Source: Duganella sp. BJB476 (GTDB lineage: Bacteria > Pseudomonadota > Gammaproteobacteria > Burkholderiales > Burkholderiaceae_D). From it: DNA of 64,000 nt. The notes beneath the pieces are model-generated. The model was not told where the DNA came from and made no database searches. It worked only from the letters and a program-made list of their open reading frames with translations. Shown piece after piece: positions 1 to 8,808 of the stretch. The translations under genes and the position numbers were made by a program. The stretch is taken from positions 658,709-722,708 of the forward strand of contig NZ_QVIO01000004.1 in NCBI RefSeq assembly GCF_003416895.1, given 5' to 3'. Positions within the stretch are counted from its first letter, which is position 1. Each line of letters opens with the position of its first letter.

Positions 1-138
1 ACGGTGTTGGCGGAAGGGGTGGAGACCGAAGCGCAGCTGCATTTCCTGGCGCAGCATGGTTGCCAGCAGTACCAAGGGCACTATGTGCGGCAGAACGGCT
101 TGCTCGACGGCCTGGGCGGCCTGCTGGACGGTGCCTGA
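1..138 (+). CDS. EAL-domain c-di-GMP phosphodiesterase, C-terminal fragment
   Basis: The first 45 codons continue a gene that begins before the window and stop at a TGA at 136-138. The peptide carries LAEGVET, followed about 20 residues later by YQGHYV. These match the last catalytic-loop and barrel elements of EAL domains (consensus AEGVET then QGY). The family hydrolyses cyclic di-GMP to pGpG. Nothing can be said about the sensory part or whether a GGDEF domain precedes it. The next gene lies convergent, 9 bases away. Confidence 0.85.
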   Translation, partial: TVLAEGVETEAQLHFLAQHGCQQYQGHYVRQNGLLDGLGGLLDGA

Positions 139-147
139 TACGCCAGG

Positions 148-1146
148 CTACATGGCTTGGGCGCGGTCGCGCGCGCCGTACAGGCGCAGCCGCACCAGCA
201 CCTGACCGTGGTCGGACGCTTCCGGCTTGTCCTGCAGCAGGTGGTCATTTAGATAAGTCACGTCCAGCACCTCGCCGACCGCGTAGCGCGAGGCCGGGTT
301 GAACTCCTCCGACACCAGCACATGGTCGATGGTCATGTAGTGGCCCTCGTGGATGTTGGTGTAGCCGACCTGGCGCAGCGTGTCGCGGCCCAGCTGGATC
401 TGGTTGCAATCGAACATGCGTCCGCTCAGTTCCTCGCCCGGCAGGCCGGCCGCGCCGGAACCCATGACGATGGCGGTGGTGACGGCGTCGGCGGTGTCGT
501 TGAAATCGCCCAGCACCACGCGCGGCCGGCGCGCGCTGCTTTCGAGCTGGCTGAGCAGGGCGCGCAGGGCCACCGCCTCGGTGCCGCGCCGTATCAGCGA
601 GCGCAGGTTGGCTTGCGCGTATTGCATCGGATCGGCGTAGTCGTCGCCGCTGCTGTAGTCGGGCCGCTTGGATTTGAGGTGGATGACGATCACGTCGACG
701 ATGCGCTGGTCCGGCAGCAGCACCTGCGCGTGCAAGGGCGCGCGGGCGAAGCGGTCGGCGTCGCGGCTGCCGGCCGGCAGCGCCACGCCGTCGGGGAAGG
801 CGCGGTATTCGGCGGCCGGCGCCGCCAGCGGCAGGCGCGAGATCAGCGCCACCTGCGGCACCACGCGCGCGGCGCCGGTGCTCGGATCGGGCGCGGCGTC
901 GAAGCCGGCCAGCGTGGCTTCGCGGTAGCGGGCGCTGTGGGCCAGCACGTCGCGCAGCGCCGCCAGCGAGAAAATTTCCTGCAAGCCGATCACGTCGGCG
1001 TCGAGCTGGTCCAGCTGCTGCGCGGTCCACAGGACTTTCGCTTGGTACTCGGCCGGCGTCAATGGCGGCAGATTGTCGTACAATTTCGCCCCAGGCTGGG
1101 AAAGATTGCAAACATTGAAAGTGGCAAAGCGAATTTCCTGCTGCAT
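148..1146 (-). CDS. Endonuclease/exonuclease/phosphatase family protein
   Basis: A 332-residue protein with the metal-dependent EEP fold signature: an N-terminal FNVCN (residues 10-14), the catalytic LQE near residue 57, LGDFND near 212 and the C-terminal SDH near 311. Members hydrolyse phosphodiester bonds in DNA, phospholipids or nucleotides, and the substrate cannot be read from the sequence. No convincing signal peptide is present, so it is probably cytoplasmic. The ATG has a GGGAG Shine-Dalgarno nine bases upstream on the minus strand. It is divergent from ybaK with 47 bases between the starts. Confidence 0.8.
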   Translation of the reverse strand: MQQEIRFATFNVCNLSQPGAKLYDNLPPLTPAEYQAKVLWTAQQLDQLDADVIGLQEIFSLAALRDVLAHSARYREATLAGFDAAPDPSTGAARVVPQVALISRLPLAAPAAEYRAFPDGVALPAGSRDADRFARAPLHAQVLLPDQRIVDVIVIHLKSKRPDYSSGDDYADPMQYAQANLRSLIRRGTEAVALRALLSQLESSARRPRVVLGDFNDTADAVTTAIVMGSGAAGLPGEELSGRMFDCNQIQLGRDTLRQVGYTNIHEGHYMTIDHVLVSEEFNPASRYAVGEVLDVTYLNDHLLQDKPEASDHGQVLVRLRLYGARDRAQAM

Positions 1147-1193
1147 AATTAGAAACTCCCGATCGACATTACTTCACAAGCAGCGTATCACGC

Positions 1194-1685
1194 ATGGCTA
1201 AAAAAGAGCACATCTCCGAGACCCCGGCAACGCAAATGCTGCGCAAACATAAGGTGGTCTTCAGTGAGCACCCCTACGACTACGAAGAACACGGCGGCAC
1301 CACGGTGTCGGCGCGCGAACTGGGCGTGGACGAACACGCGGTGGTCAAGACCCTGGTCATGCAGGACGAGGCCGCTAAACCCTTGATTGTGCTGATGCAC
1401 GGCGATTGCAAGGTCTCGACCAAAAACCTGGCGCGCGGCATCGGCTGCAAATCCGTCGAACCCTGCAAGCCGGAGGTGGCCACCCGCCACAGCGGTTACC
1501 AGATCGGCGGCACCTCGCCGTTCGGCACCCGCAAGGCGCTGCCGGTGTATGTCGAGGATAGCATTCTTGCGCTGGAAACGATTTATATCAATGGCGGCCG
1601 CAGGGGTTATCTGGTTGGCATCGCGCCGCAGGTGTTGATCGATTTGTTGCAGGCCAAGCCGGTGCACTGCGCGCTGGCCGATTAG
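1194..1685 (+). CDS. ybaK: Cys-tRNA(Pro)/aminoacyl-tRNA deacylase, YbaK/EbsC family
   Basis: A 163-residue single-domain protein of normal YbaK length. The family removes Cys mischarged on tRNA-Pro by ProRS. Supporting features are the KTLV strand after an acidic HAVV segment, the lysine in CKVS near residue 66, and the GYQIGGTSPFG loop (about 102-112), which is the conserved substrate-pocket GxxxGGxSPxG. The ATG at 1194 begins MAKKEH and no longer upstream reading is needed to cover the fold. The Shine-Dalgarno is weak. It is followed after 71 bases by plsY in the same direction. Confidence 0.9.
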   Translation: MAKKEHISETPATQMLRKHKVVFSEHPYDYEEHGGTTVSARELGVDEHAVVKTLVMQDEAAKPLIVLMHGDCKVSTKNLARGIGCKSVEPCKPEVATRHSGYQIGGTSPFGTRKALPVYVEDSILALETIYINGGRRGYLVGIAPQVLIDLLQAKPVHCALAD

Positions 1686-1715
1686 TTGGCTGATTGGCCG
1701 CCGGCAGTGTATATT
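1686..1715 (+). promoter_or_regulatory. Candidate sigma-70 promoter for plsY
   Basis: TTGGCT at 1686-1691 is separated by 18 bases from TATATT at 1710-1715. The element sits 41 bases before the chosen plsY ATG. The match is moderate, and readthrough from ybaK is also possible. Confidence 0.35.
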
Positions 1716-1756
1716 CAGCGGCCCCCAACGGGCGTATGACTACTTTTGAGGAAATA

Positions 1757-2386
1757 ATGAATACAGTTTGGATGACCGTCGCCGCCTATCTGATCGGCTC
1801 GATCTCGTTTGCCGTCGTGATGAGCAAGTTGTTCGGCATCGCCGATCCCCGCACCTACGGCTCGAAAAATCCCGGCGCCACCAATGTGTTGCGCAGCGGC
1901 AATAAGGCGGCCGCCATCATGACCCTGATCGGTGACGGCGCCAAGGGCTGGCTGGCGGTGTGGCTGGCGATCCGTTACCAGAATCAGTTGCAGATCGGCG
2001 ACGCCACCATCGCCCTGGTGGCGATCGCGGTGTTCCTGGGCCACCTGTGGCCGGTGTTCTTCCGCTTCGTCGGCGGCAAGGGCGTGGCGACCGCGCTGGG
2101 CGTGCTGCTGGGCCTGAACCCCTGGCTGGGCCTGGCCACGCTGGTGACCTGGCTGGCGGTGGCGTTCGCGTTTCGCTACTCGTCGCTGGCGGCGCTGGTG
2201 GCGGCGCTGTTCGCGCCGTTCTACTACGGCCTGCTGTTCGGCGTCGAGCCGCAGCTGTTCGCGGTGTTCGTCATGAGCGCACTGTTGGCTTTCCGTCACA
2301 GCAAAAACATCTCGAATTTGCTGGCTGGCAAGGAAAGCCGCATCGGCAGCAAAAGCAAAGAAGCCGTCAAAGCCAAGAAAAAGTAA
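1757..2386 (+). CDS. plsY: Acyl-phosphate:glycerol-3-phosphate acyltransferase PlsY
   Basis: A 209-residue inner-membrane protein with about five hydrophobic segments. It transfers an acyl group from acyl-phosphate to glycerol 3-phosphate to make lysophosphatidate, the first membrane step of phospholipid synthesis. The three PlsY signature loops are visible: a GS at the end of helix 1, a KNPGATNVLR loop and a GGKGVAT loop. An in-frame ATG exists at 1694, but the start at 1757 has GAGG seven bases upstream and begins directly with the first membrane helix. I therefore take 1757. The C-terminus is lysine-rich. Confidence 0.93.
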   Translation: MNTVWMTVAAYLIGSISFAVVMSKLFGIADPRTYGSKNPGATNVLRSGNKAAAIMTLIGDGAKGWLAVWLAIRYQNQLQIGDATIALVAIAVFLGHLWPVFFRFVGGKGVATALGVLLGLNPWLGLATLVTWLAVAFAFRYSSLAALVAALFAPFYYGLLFGVEPQLFAVFVMSALLAFRHSKNISNLLAGKESRIGSKSKEAVKAKKK

Positions 2387-2399
2387 GGCCATCCCCCGT

Positions 2400-2423
2400 C
2401 CCGGCGCTTGATTTTGCGCCGGG
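2400..2423. other. Stable hairpin between plsY and the DsbA-like gene
   Basis: CCCGGCGC at 2400-2407 pairs perfectly with GCGCCGGG at 2416-2423 around the loop TTGATTTT. There is no T-run after it on either strand, so it is not a standard intrinsic terminator. It could act as an mRNA 3' stabiliser after plsY. Confidence 0.4.
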
Positions 2424-2464
2424 CATCGCCATATGCTGAAAATTACGTTTAGCAAAGGCACATC

Positions 2465-3115
2465 ATGACCACTCCCCTGAAGATCGATTTCGTCTCCGAC
2501 GTTTCCTGCCCGTGGTGCGCCATCGGCCTCAAGTCGCTGGACCAGGCGCTGGCCAATATCGGTGATGAAGCGGCAGTGAGCATGCACTTCCAGCCCTTCG
2601 AACTGAATCCCAACATGGGTCCCGAGGGCCAGGACATCGGCGAGCACCTGGCCGAAAAATACGGTTCGACCCCGTCGCAGCAGGAACAGGCGCGCGAGAT
2701 GATACGCGCACGCGGCGCCGAAGTCGGCTTCGATTTCGCCATGGGCAAGCGCAGCCGCATCTACAACACCTTCGACGCCCACCGCCTGCTGCACTGGGCC
2801 GAGGCCGAGGGCAAGCAGAAGGAGCTGAAGGAAGCGCTGTTCGGCGCCTACTTCACCAAGGGCGACGATCCGAGTTCGCACGACGTGCTGCTGCGGGTGG
2901 CCGGCGAAGTGGGGCTGGACACCGGCGTCGCCGCCGAGGTGCTGCAATCGAACCAGTACGCCGACGAGGTGCGCGAGCGCGAGCAGTTCTTCCAGCGCCA
3001 CGGCATCAACTCGGTGCCGGCCGTGATCATCAACGAGCGCCACCTGATTTCCGGCGGCCAGCCGGCCGAGGTGTTTGAAAAGGCGCTGCGCGAGATCATG
3101 GCGCAAGCGGCTTAA
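2465..3115 (+). CDS. DsbA-family oxidoreductase, FrnE-like
   Basis: A 216-residue thioredoxin-fold protein with the active-site CPWC at residues 15-18 immediately after the first beta strand, and a GINSVPAVIIN cis-proline segment near residue 180. Together with the long helical insertion this places it in the FrnE/HCCA-isomerase branch of DsbA proteins. There is no signal peptide, so unlike periplasmic DsbA it should act in the cytoplasm. FrnE relatives are thiol oxidoreductases or isomerases linked to oxidative stress. The exact substrate is unknown. It is followed by a terminator-like hairpin. Confidence 0.85.
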   Translation: MTTPLKIDFVSDVSCPWCAIGLKSLDQALANIGDEAAVSMHFQPFELNPNMGPEGQDIGEHLAEKYGSTPSQQEQAREMIRARGAEVGFDFAMGKRSRIYNTFDAHRLLHWAEAEGKQKELKEALFGAYFTKGDDPSSHDVLLRVAGEVGLDTGVAAEVLQSNQYADEVREREQFFQRHGINSVPAVIINERHLISGGQPAEVFEKALREIMAQAA

Positions 3116-3128
3116 AAAATGCGGACCG

Positions 3129-3162
3129 CGGCGGGGGCAAGTGCTCCCGCCGTCCCTGTTTT
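3129..3162 (+). terminator. Probable rho-independent terminator after the FrnE-like gene
   Basis: CGGCGGG (3129-3135) pairs with CCCGCCG (3146-3152) around a ten-base loop and is followed by TCCCTGTTTT. The U-tract is short and offset, so termination may be partial. Confidence 0.5.
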
Positions 3163-3248
3163 GCGATAAACTGATCGGGTAGCACCATAGTTCGGCCCCG
3201 CTGCATTCCGGGTGCCCAAAAAAGATCGACGTCGCTACAGGGAGGCCT

Positions 3249-4301
3249 ATGCTGGCCGCAGAAAAAGTACACACGCTGTCCATCGCCCGTCCGCAGGCCG
3301 ACCAGTTCCGGCTGGCCGCACTGCACCGCTACCACATCCTCGATACCCCCGCCTGCGAAGACTTCAGCTTCCTCACCGAGCTGGCCGCCAAAGTGTGCGA
3401 GGTGCCGTATGCCTTCATCTCGCTGGTCGACGCCGAGCGCGTCTGGATCAAGTCCTGCGCCGGCATGCAGCTGGGTGAGCTGCCGCGCGGCGAGAGCTAC
3501 TGCTCGCTGGCGGTGCTGGGCGAGACCGCCACTGAAATCCCCGACCTGACGCTGGACTTCCGCACCGCCCACATGGCGCTGACGGTCGATGAACCCCACA
3601 TGCGCATGTACAGCAGCGTGGCGCTGACCTCGTCCGACGGTTTCGCCATCGGCACGCTGTGCGTGATGGACACCAAGCCGGGCGGCCTGAGTGCCGAACA
3701 GCGCGCCACGCTGGTCAAGCTGGCGCGCCAGGTGATGGCGCTGATCGAACTGCGCGCCAACGAGAAGGCGCTGGAATCCACCGTGCGCGAGCTGGAGCAG
3801 CTGGCCACCACCGACGAGCTGACCGGCCTGCACAACCGCCGCTCGCTGCTGCACCGCCTGAAGTTCGAGACGGCGCGCGCCAAGCGTTTCCGCTCGCCGT
3901 TGTCGGCGGTGATGATAGACCTCGACCACTTCAAGCAAATCAACGACGAATACGGCCACGCGGTCGGCGACCAGGTGCTGGCCAGCGTCGGCCTGCTGCT
4001 GCGCGAGAGCGTGCGCGTGATCGACGTGCCGGGCCGCTACGGCGGCGAAGAGCTGTGCGTGATCCTGCCGAACACGCCGGTCGAAGGCGCCTGCAAGTTC
4101 GCCGAAACACTGCGCGCCAAGATTGAAGCGCAGCTGCACTACGCCGGCCCGCGCCTGCTGCCGGTGACGGCCAGCATCGGCGTGGGTTCGTTCGACCACA
4201 TGGAAATCAGCGACGCGGAAAGCCTGCTGCGCCAGGCCGACGCTGCGCTGTACCGCGCCAAGCACGCCGGCCGCAACCGCGTGGAATGCGGCCCCACCTG
4301 A
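3249..4301 (+). CDS. GAF-GGDEF diguanylate cyclase
   Basis: A 350-residue cytoplasmic protein. Residues about 20-160 form a GAF sensor domain (start HRYHILDTPACEDF, typical of GAF cyclases), a helical linker spans 160-190, and a GGDEF domain spans about 190-348. The active-site variant is GGEEL near residue 268, a form compatible with GTP condensation to cyclic di-GMP. RVID lies five residues before it, which is a good RxxD inhibitory I-site and suggests product feedback. The DUF427 gene starts 18 bases after its stop behind a good AAAGGAAG site, so the genes may be co-transcribed. The ligand of the GAF domain is unknown. Confidence 0.9.
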   Translation: MLAAEKVHTLSIARPQADQFRLAALHRYHILDTPACEDFSFLTELAAKVCEVPYAFISLVDAERVWIKSCAGMQLGELPRGESYCSLAVLGETATEIPDLTLDFRTAHMALTVDEPHMRMYSSVALTSSDGFAIGTLCVMDTKPGGLSAEQRATLVKLARQVMALIELRANEKALESTVRELEQLATTDELTGLHNRRSLLHRLKFETARAKRFRSPLSAVMIDLDHFKQINDEYGHAVGDQVLASVGLLLRESVRVIDVPGRYGGEELCVILPNTPVEGACKFAETLRAKIEAQLHYAGPRLLPVTASIGVGSFDHMEISDAESLLRQADAALYRAKHAGRNRVECGPT

Positions 4302-4319
4302 CACTGAAAGGAAGTCCCC

Positions 4320-4610
4320 ATGCCTACCGCCAGCTGGAACGGCGTCGTCATCGCCGATGCGAAGGACGACGAAGTTGAAATCGTCGAGAACAATGTCTAC
4401 TTCCCGCCGTCCAGCGTCAAGACGGAGTACCTGCAGGCGAGCGCGCACACTTCGCGCTGTCCGTGGAAGGGCCTGGCCAGCTACTACAGCCTGAACGTCA
4501 ACGGCAAGGTCAACGAGAACGCCGCCTGGTACTATCCTGAGCCGTCCGAGAAGGCTGCGCAGATCAAGGACCATGTGGCGTTCTGGCGCGGCGTGGACGT
4601 GCAGCGCTAG
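4320..4610 (+). CDS. DUF427 domain protein
   Basis: A 96-residue protein that is almost entirely a DUF427 domain. The signs are ATWNG-like ASWNGVVIA at the start, YFPP near residue 27, TSRCPWKG in the middle, and the AAWYYPEP segment followed by KDHVAFW near the end. The function of this small beta-rich family is not established. It lies three bases upstream of the next gene and is probably translated with it. Confidence 0.85.
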   Translation: MPTASWNGVVIADAKDDEVEIVENNVYFPPSSVKTEYLQASAHTSRCPWKGLASYYSLNVNGKVNENAAWYYPEPSEKAAQIKDHVAFWRGVDVQR

Positions 4611-4613
4611 GCG

Positions 4614-5348
<735 letters not shown>

Positions 5349-5352
5349 GTAC

Positions 5353-6603
5353 ATGGACAATATCACCCACAGCATTATCGGTTTCGGCGTTGGAGAACTG
5401 GTGCACCGCAGCCTGCCCGACGAGGCGGATGCGCCGTCGCAGCGGGTGCGGCACCGGCTGTTGCTGGTGGCTTGCGCGCTGGCCAGTAATTTCCCCGATC
5501 TCGACCTGGTCCTGAACAAGCTGCTGCCCGATCCGCTGGGCTATCTGCTGCATCATCGCGGCCATACGCATACGGCCTTGCTGGCGCTGCCGCAGGCCTT
5601 GCTGCTGGCGGCGCTGCTGTGGTTCTGCTGGCCGTCGGCGCGCGCGCTGCTGAAGGCCAGCCGGCCGGCGCGGCTCGGCCTGGCCTTAAGCGTGGGGCTG
5701 GGCTTTGCGCTGCACCTGCTGATGGACTTCACCAATTCCTACGGCATTCATCCCTGGTATCCGTTCACCGGACGCTGGTTCTATGGAGACATGGTGTTCA
5801 TCGTCGAGCCGCTGTTCTGGGTGGCGATCGGCGTGCCGATGGCGCTCATCATGCGCTGGCGTTCCTTGCGCATGCTCGGCTTGGCCTGCCTGTTCGGCGC
5901 GCTGGTGGTGTTCGCGGCCAAGGGTTATCTGGCGTGGACGTCGTTTGCCGCGCTGCTGTTGATCGCGGCCGCTTGCGGCGCAGCGCAGTGGCGCGCCGGT
6001 GCGCGCGGCCGCGCGGGCCTGGTGCTGGCGCTGGTAGTCAGCGCCAGCTTCATCGCGCTGCAGGGCGTGGCCTCGCATTACGGACGCGAGCAAATCAGCG
6101 CTGCGTTGCTGAAGGCCGATCCGGGCGTGCGCGTGATGGATGTGGCGATGACGGCGTTCCCGTCGCAGCCGCTGTGCTGGTCGTACGCCAGCGTGGAGGC
6201 CAATGAGAAGCAGGGCTACTACCGTCTGCGGCGTGGCGTGGCCAGCCTGGCGCCTGAGTGGCTGGCGCCGTTGGCCTGTCCTGCGGGCCTGGTCGGAGCG
6301 CCGGAGCAGGTGCTGGCTTTGTCGCCCGGTGTGCAGCAATTCGGCACGGTGCTGGCCAGCCTGACGGCGCTGCGCATGCTGAAGGATGAGAACTGCCAGG
6401 TGGACGCCTGGCTGCGCTTTGCCCGCATGCCGGCGCTGATGCTGTCAACCGGCGAGCTGGCCGATTATCGTTTCGCGACCACGCCGCGTGGGAACTTCAC
6501 GACGCTGCATGCGGGGCAGGCCGGGCCATGTCCGGCGGGCGTCCCCGGCTGGGGCTACCCGCGCGAGGATATGCTGTCGCTGCACCCGCCGGGCAAGCTT
6601 TAA
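5353..6603 (+). CDS. YdjM-type (PF04307) membrane-bound metal-dependent hydrolase family protein
   Basis: A 416-residue protein with an N-terminal DNITHS motif, NFPDLD near residue 51 and HHRGHTHT near 74. These His/Asp clusters are typical of the LexA-binding, inner-membrane-associated family PF04307. Several transmembrane helices follow, between residues 75 and 240. The C-terminal 170 residues form a soluble region without a recognised motif. The enzymatic activity is inferred from metal-ligand residues only. Its TAA stop overlaps the stop of the convergent SDR gene in one shared TTAA (6600-6603). Confidence 0.78.
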   Translation: MDNITHSIIGFGVGELVHRSLPDEADAPSQRVRHRLLLVACALASNFPDLDLVLNKLLPDPLGYLLHHRGHTHTALLALPQALLLAALLWFCWPSARALLKASRPARLGLALSVGLGFALHLLMDFTNSYGIHPWYPFTGRWFYGDMVFIVEPLFWVAIGVPMALIMRWRSLRMLGLACLFGALVVFAAKGYLAWTSFAALLLIAAACGAAQWRAGARGRAGLVLALVVSASFIALQGVASHYGREQISAALLKADPGVRVMDVAMTAFPSQPLCWSYASVEANEKQGYYRLRRGVASLAPEWLAPLACPAGLVGAPEQVLALSPGVQQFGTVLASLTALRMLKDENCQVDAWLRFARMPALMLSTGELADYRFATTPRGNFTTLHAGQAGPCPAGVPGWGYPREDMLSLHPPGKL

Positions 6604-7460
6604 GCCGCTTTTTGCAGCGCGTTGAAGTCGGTCGATACCGCCAGCTCCAGCCACTGCGCCATCTCGGTTTCGACGAACTGGTTCTTGGCGCGCACGCGTT
6701 CCACCGTGTCCGAGCCCAGTTGCAAACGCACCGGCGGCTTGGCGCTGTCGGCCAGTTGCAGCAGGGCGCCGGCCAGCTTGGCCGGATCGCCAGGCTGCTG
6801 GTGATTGACGCCGGCGGCGAACTCGCGCATCGCGCCCACGGTGGCGGCGTAGTCTTCGATGCGGCTGTGGGTGGACACCAGCGACGAGGCATCGAGGAAA
6901 TCGGTGCGGAAGAAGCCCGGTTCCACCACCGTCACATGGATGCCCAGCGGCGCCATTTCCATCGCCAGCGCCTCGCTCAAGCCTTCGACCGCGAACTTGG
7001 TCGAGCTGTACAGGCCCCAGCCGGCAAAGGCCGAATAACCACCCACCGACGAGATGTTGATGACATGGCCGCCGCCTTGCTTGCGCATCGCCGGCAGCAC
7101 GGCGCGGGTGACGTTGAGCAGGCCGAAGACGTTGGTGTCGTACAGCGCGCGCACTTCCTCGGCGCTGGCTTCCTCCACCGCGCCCAGCAGGCCGTAGCCG
7201 GCGTTGTTGACCAGCACGTCGATGCGGCCGAAACGCGCAATCGCTTGCTGGGCGGCGGTGATGGCTTGCGCTTCCAGTTTGACGTCCAGGCGCAAGGCCA
7301 GTAGATTCGGATGGTCGCCCAGAACGGCGGTGACGGATTGCGGATCGCGGGCGGTGGCGACCACGAAGTCGCCGCGTGCCAGCGCTTTTTGCGCCGTCAG
7401 CATGCCGAAGCCACGGGATGCGCCGGTGATGAACCATACTTTTTGTGCAGTGCCAGTCAT
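6600..7460 (-). CDS. Short-chain dehydrogenase/reductase
   Basis: A 286-residue classical SDR. The cofactor loop GASRGFG is near residue 13, NNAG near 86, the catalytic serine in NISSVGGYS near 138, and YSSTK near 153. The family catalyses NAD(P)-dependent oxidation or reduction of alcohols and carbonyls, and the substrate is unknown. A longer reading starts at 7511, but the ATG at 7460 directly precedes the Rossmann fold. It is divergent from a LysR gene, which probably controls it. Confidence 0.88.
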   Translation of the reverse strand: MTGTAQKVWFITGASRGFGMLTAQKALARGDFVVATARDPQSVTAVLGDHPNLLALRLDVKLEAQAITAAQQAIARFGRIDVLVNNAGYGLLGAVEEASAEEVRALYDTNVFGLLNVTRAVLPAMRKQGGGHVINISSVGGYSAFAGWGLYSSTKFAVEGLSEALAMEMAPLGIHVTVVEPGFFRTDFLDASSLVSTHSRIEDYAATVGAMREFAAGVNHQQPGDPAKLAGALLQLADSAKPPVRLQLGSDTVERVRAKNQFVETEMAQWLELAVSTDFNALQKAA

Positions 7461-7497
7461 GATCGTTTCCTTGGTGTGAGGTGAGTTGGTAGATGCC

Positions 7498-7525
7498 AGT
7501 GTAGGCATCACCGACCTGTTACACT
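7498..7525. promoter_or_regulatory. Dyad with divergent -10-like boxes between SDR and LysR genes
   Basis: AGTGTA (7498-7503) and TACACT (7520-7525) form a perfect inverted repeat with a 16-base spacer. TACACT reads as a -10-like hexamer outward on both strands, so one symmetric site could place two promoters under a single LysR protein. The -35 boxes are poor, which would fit an activated promoter. Confidence 0.45.
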
Positions 7526-7568
7526 AGCCATAGGGAAGCTGTTTGATTATCACCTTTTGGTTGTAAAT

Positions 7569-8489
7569 ATGGATAAAGCCAGGGTTGTCAGTCTGTTCAT
7601 CGGCGTGGTGCGCGCCAAAAGCTTCAGCCAGGCGGCGGTGGATGCCGGCCTGACCCCGCAGGCCGTCAGCAAGGCGGTGCGGCAGCTGGAGGATCATCTG
7701 GGCGTGCGCCTGTTCCACCGCACCACCCGCAGCCTGAGCCTGACGGAGGAGGGCGCGCGCCTGTTCGAGCTGGCCAACCCCGGCCTGCGCCTGCTGGACG
7801 AGGCGCTGGACCATATCCAGAACAGCCGTCTCGAAGTGGACGGCCTGATCCGCGTGGTCGCGCCCATGTCGATCGGCAATACGATCCTCGTGCCGCTGCT
7901 GCCGGAGTTCCAGCGGCGCTATCCGGGCGCGCATTTCGATGTGCAACTGGACGACCACTTCACCGACCTGGTGGAGAGCAAGATCGATGTCGGCTTCCGC
8001 GCCGGCAATCCGCCCGAGCGCAACCTGATTTCCCGCAAGCTGGGCGAGATCCTGCTGGTGCCCTGCGCCACGCCCGGCTATCTGGCCCTGCACGGCACGC
8101 CGCAGACGGCGGCGGATTTGCAGCAGCATCGCTGCACCGGCTTCCTCCACCCTTCCACCGGCCGCGTGATGGCGTGGGAATTGCAGGTGGACGGCGCCAC
8201 GGTCTACCAGGAGATGCCGACGGTGGCCAGGTTCAATACGGTGGAAGGGGAGTTGACGGCGGTGCTAAACGGCCTGGGTATCGGCCAGTTGCCGGTCTTC
8301 ATGATCGAGGCCGAGCTGGCCAGCGGCGCGCTGGTGCCGCTGCTGCGGCAGACGGCCACGTCCAACAGCGGCGTGTTCATGTACTACCAGCAACGTACCT
8401 TGATGCCGCTGCGGGTGCGGCACTTCATCGATTTCGTCGCGGAGCGGGCGCCGCAGCGGCTGGCGGCGCAGCAGGCCGCGCTTGCTTAG
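7569..8489 (+). CDS. LysR-family transcriptional regulator
   Basis: A 306-residue regulator. The winged helix-turn-helix is at residues 1-60, with the typical SFSQAAVDAGLTPQAVSKAVRQLE segment and FHRTTR wing. A type-2 periplasmic-binding-like effector domain follows from about 90. A TTG start at 7557 is possible, but the ATG at 7569 begins exactly where LysR proteins do. It is divergent from the SDR gene and likely controls that gene and itself. The inducer is unknown. A hairpin with a short T-run follows the stop. Confidence 0.9.
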   Translation: MDKARVVSLFIGVVRAKSFSQAAVDAGLTPQAVSKAVRQLEDHLGVRLFHRTTRSLSLTEEGARLFELANPGLRLLDEALDHIQNSRLEVDGLIRVVAPMSIGNTILVPLLPEFQRRYPGAHFDVQLDDHFTDLVESKIDVGFRAGNPPERNLISRKLGEILLVPCATPGYLALHGTPQTAADLQQHRCTGFLHPSTGRVMAWELQVDGATVYQEMPTVARFNTVEGELTAVLNGLGIGQLPVFMIEAELASGALVPLLRQTATSNSGVFMYYQQRTLMPLRVRHFIDFVAERAPQRLAAQQAALA

Positions 8490-8519
8490 CGGTATCGTGT
8501 CGCGTGTTTGCCACAAAAA

Positions 8520-8550
8520 GGCCTAAAATCAAGTCGTATAGGCCACTTTT
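8520..8550 (+). terminator. Probable terminator after the LysR gene
   Basis: GGCCTA (8520-8525) pairs with TAGGCC (8539-8544), flanked by AAAAA on the left and ACTTTT on the right. The loop is 13 bases and the stem short, so the call is moderate. Confidence 0.45.
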
Positions 8551-8562
8551 GGACTAGATGGC

Positions 8563-8577
8563 TGGCATGACAATTGC
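8563..8577 (+). promoter_or_regulatory. Candidate sigma-54 (RpoN) -24/-12 promoter
   Basis: TGGCAT-N5-TTGC at 8563-8577 matches the consensus TGGCAC-N5-TTGC with one change (C to T), and the GG and GC dinucleotides have the required 10-base separation. The predicted start is near 8589, 34 bases before the small gene at 8623. Confidence 0.55.
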
Positions 8578-8622
8578 GTTGCCCTCCAGAAAGGAAGAAG
8601 ATCGTTAAACATGGAGGCTGTT

Positions 8623-8808
8623 ATGAATACCGCAACTGAACAAAAAACAACGAACAATGTAGTCCACGAATCGGCGTCGGACGAGCACCGTCTGCGCAGC
8701 GAACGCATCGCCGCGCGCGGCGTGCGCTTGGGTAAGGGCAAGATCAAGTACCTGCTGGCGCTGGCCGGCCTGGCCGTATTGGCCTCGGTCGCGTTCGCGC
8801 AGGCTTAA
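8623..8808 (+). CDS. Small membrane protein of unknown function
   Basis: A 61-residue protein. The first 42 residues are polar and charged (many E, R, K), and the last 17 or so form one hydrophobic helix (LLALAGLAVLASVAFA), as in a tail-anchored inner-membrane protein. An in-frame ATG at 8611 exists, but GGAGG at 8613-8617 sits five bases before the ATG at 8623, which decides the start. It has its own sigma-54-like promoter. Its stop overlaps the tsaD stop in a shared TTAA. I do not recognise the family. Confidence 0.65.
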   Translation: MNTATEQKTTNNVVHESASDEHRLRSERIAARGVRLGKGKIKYLLALAGLAVLASVAFAQA

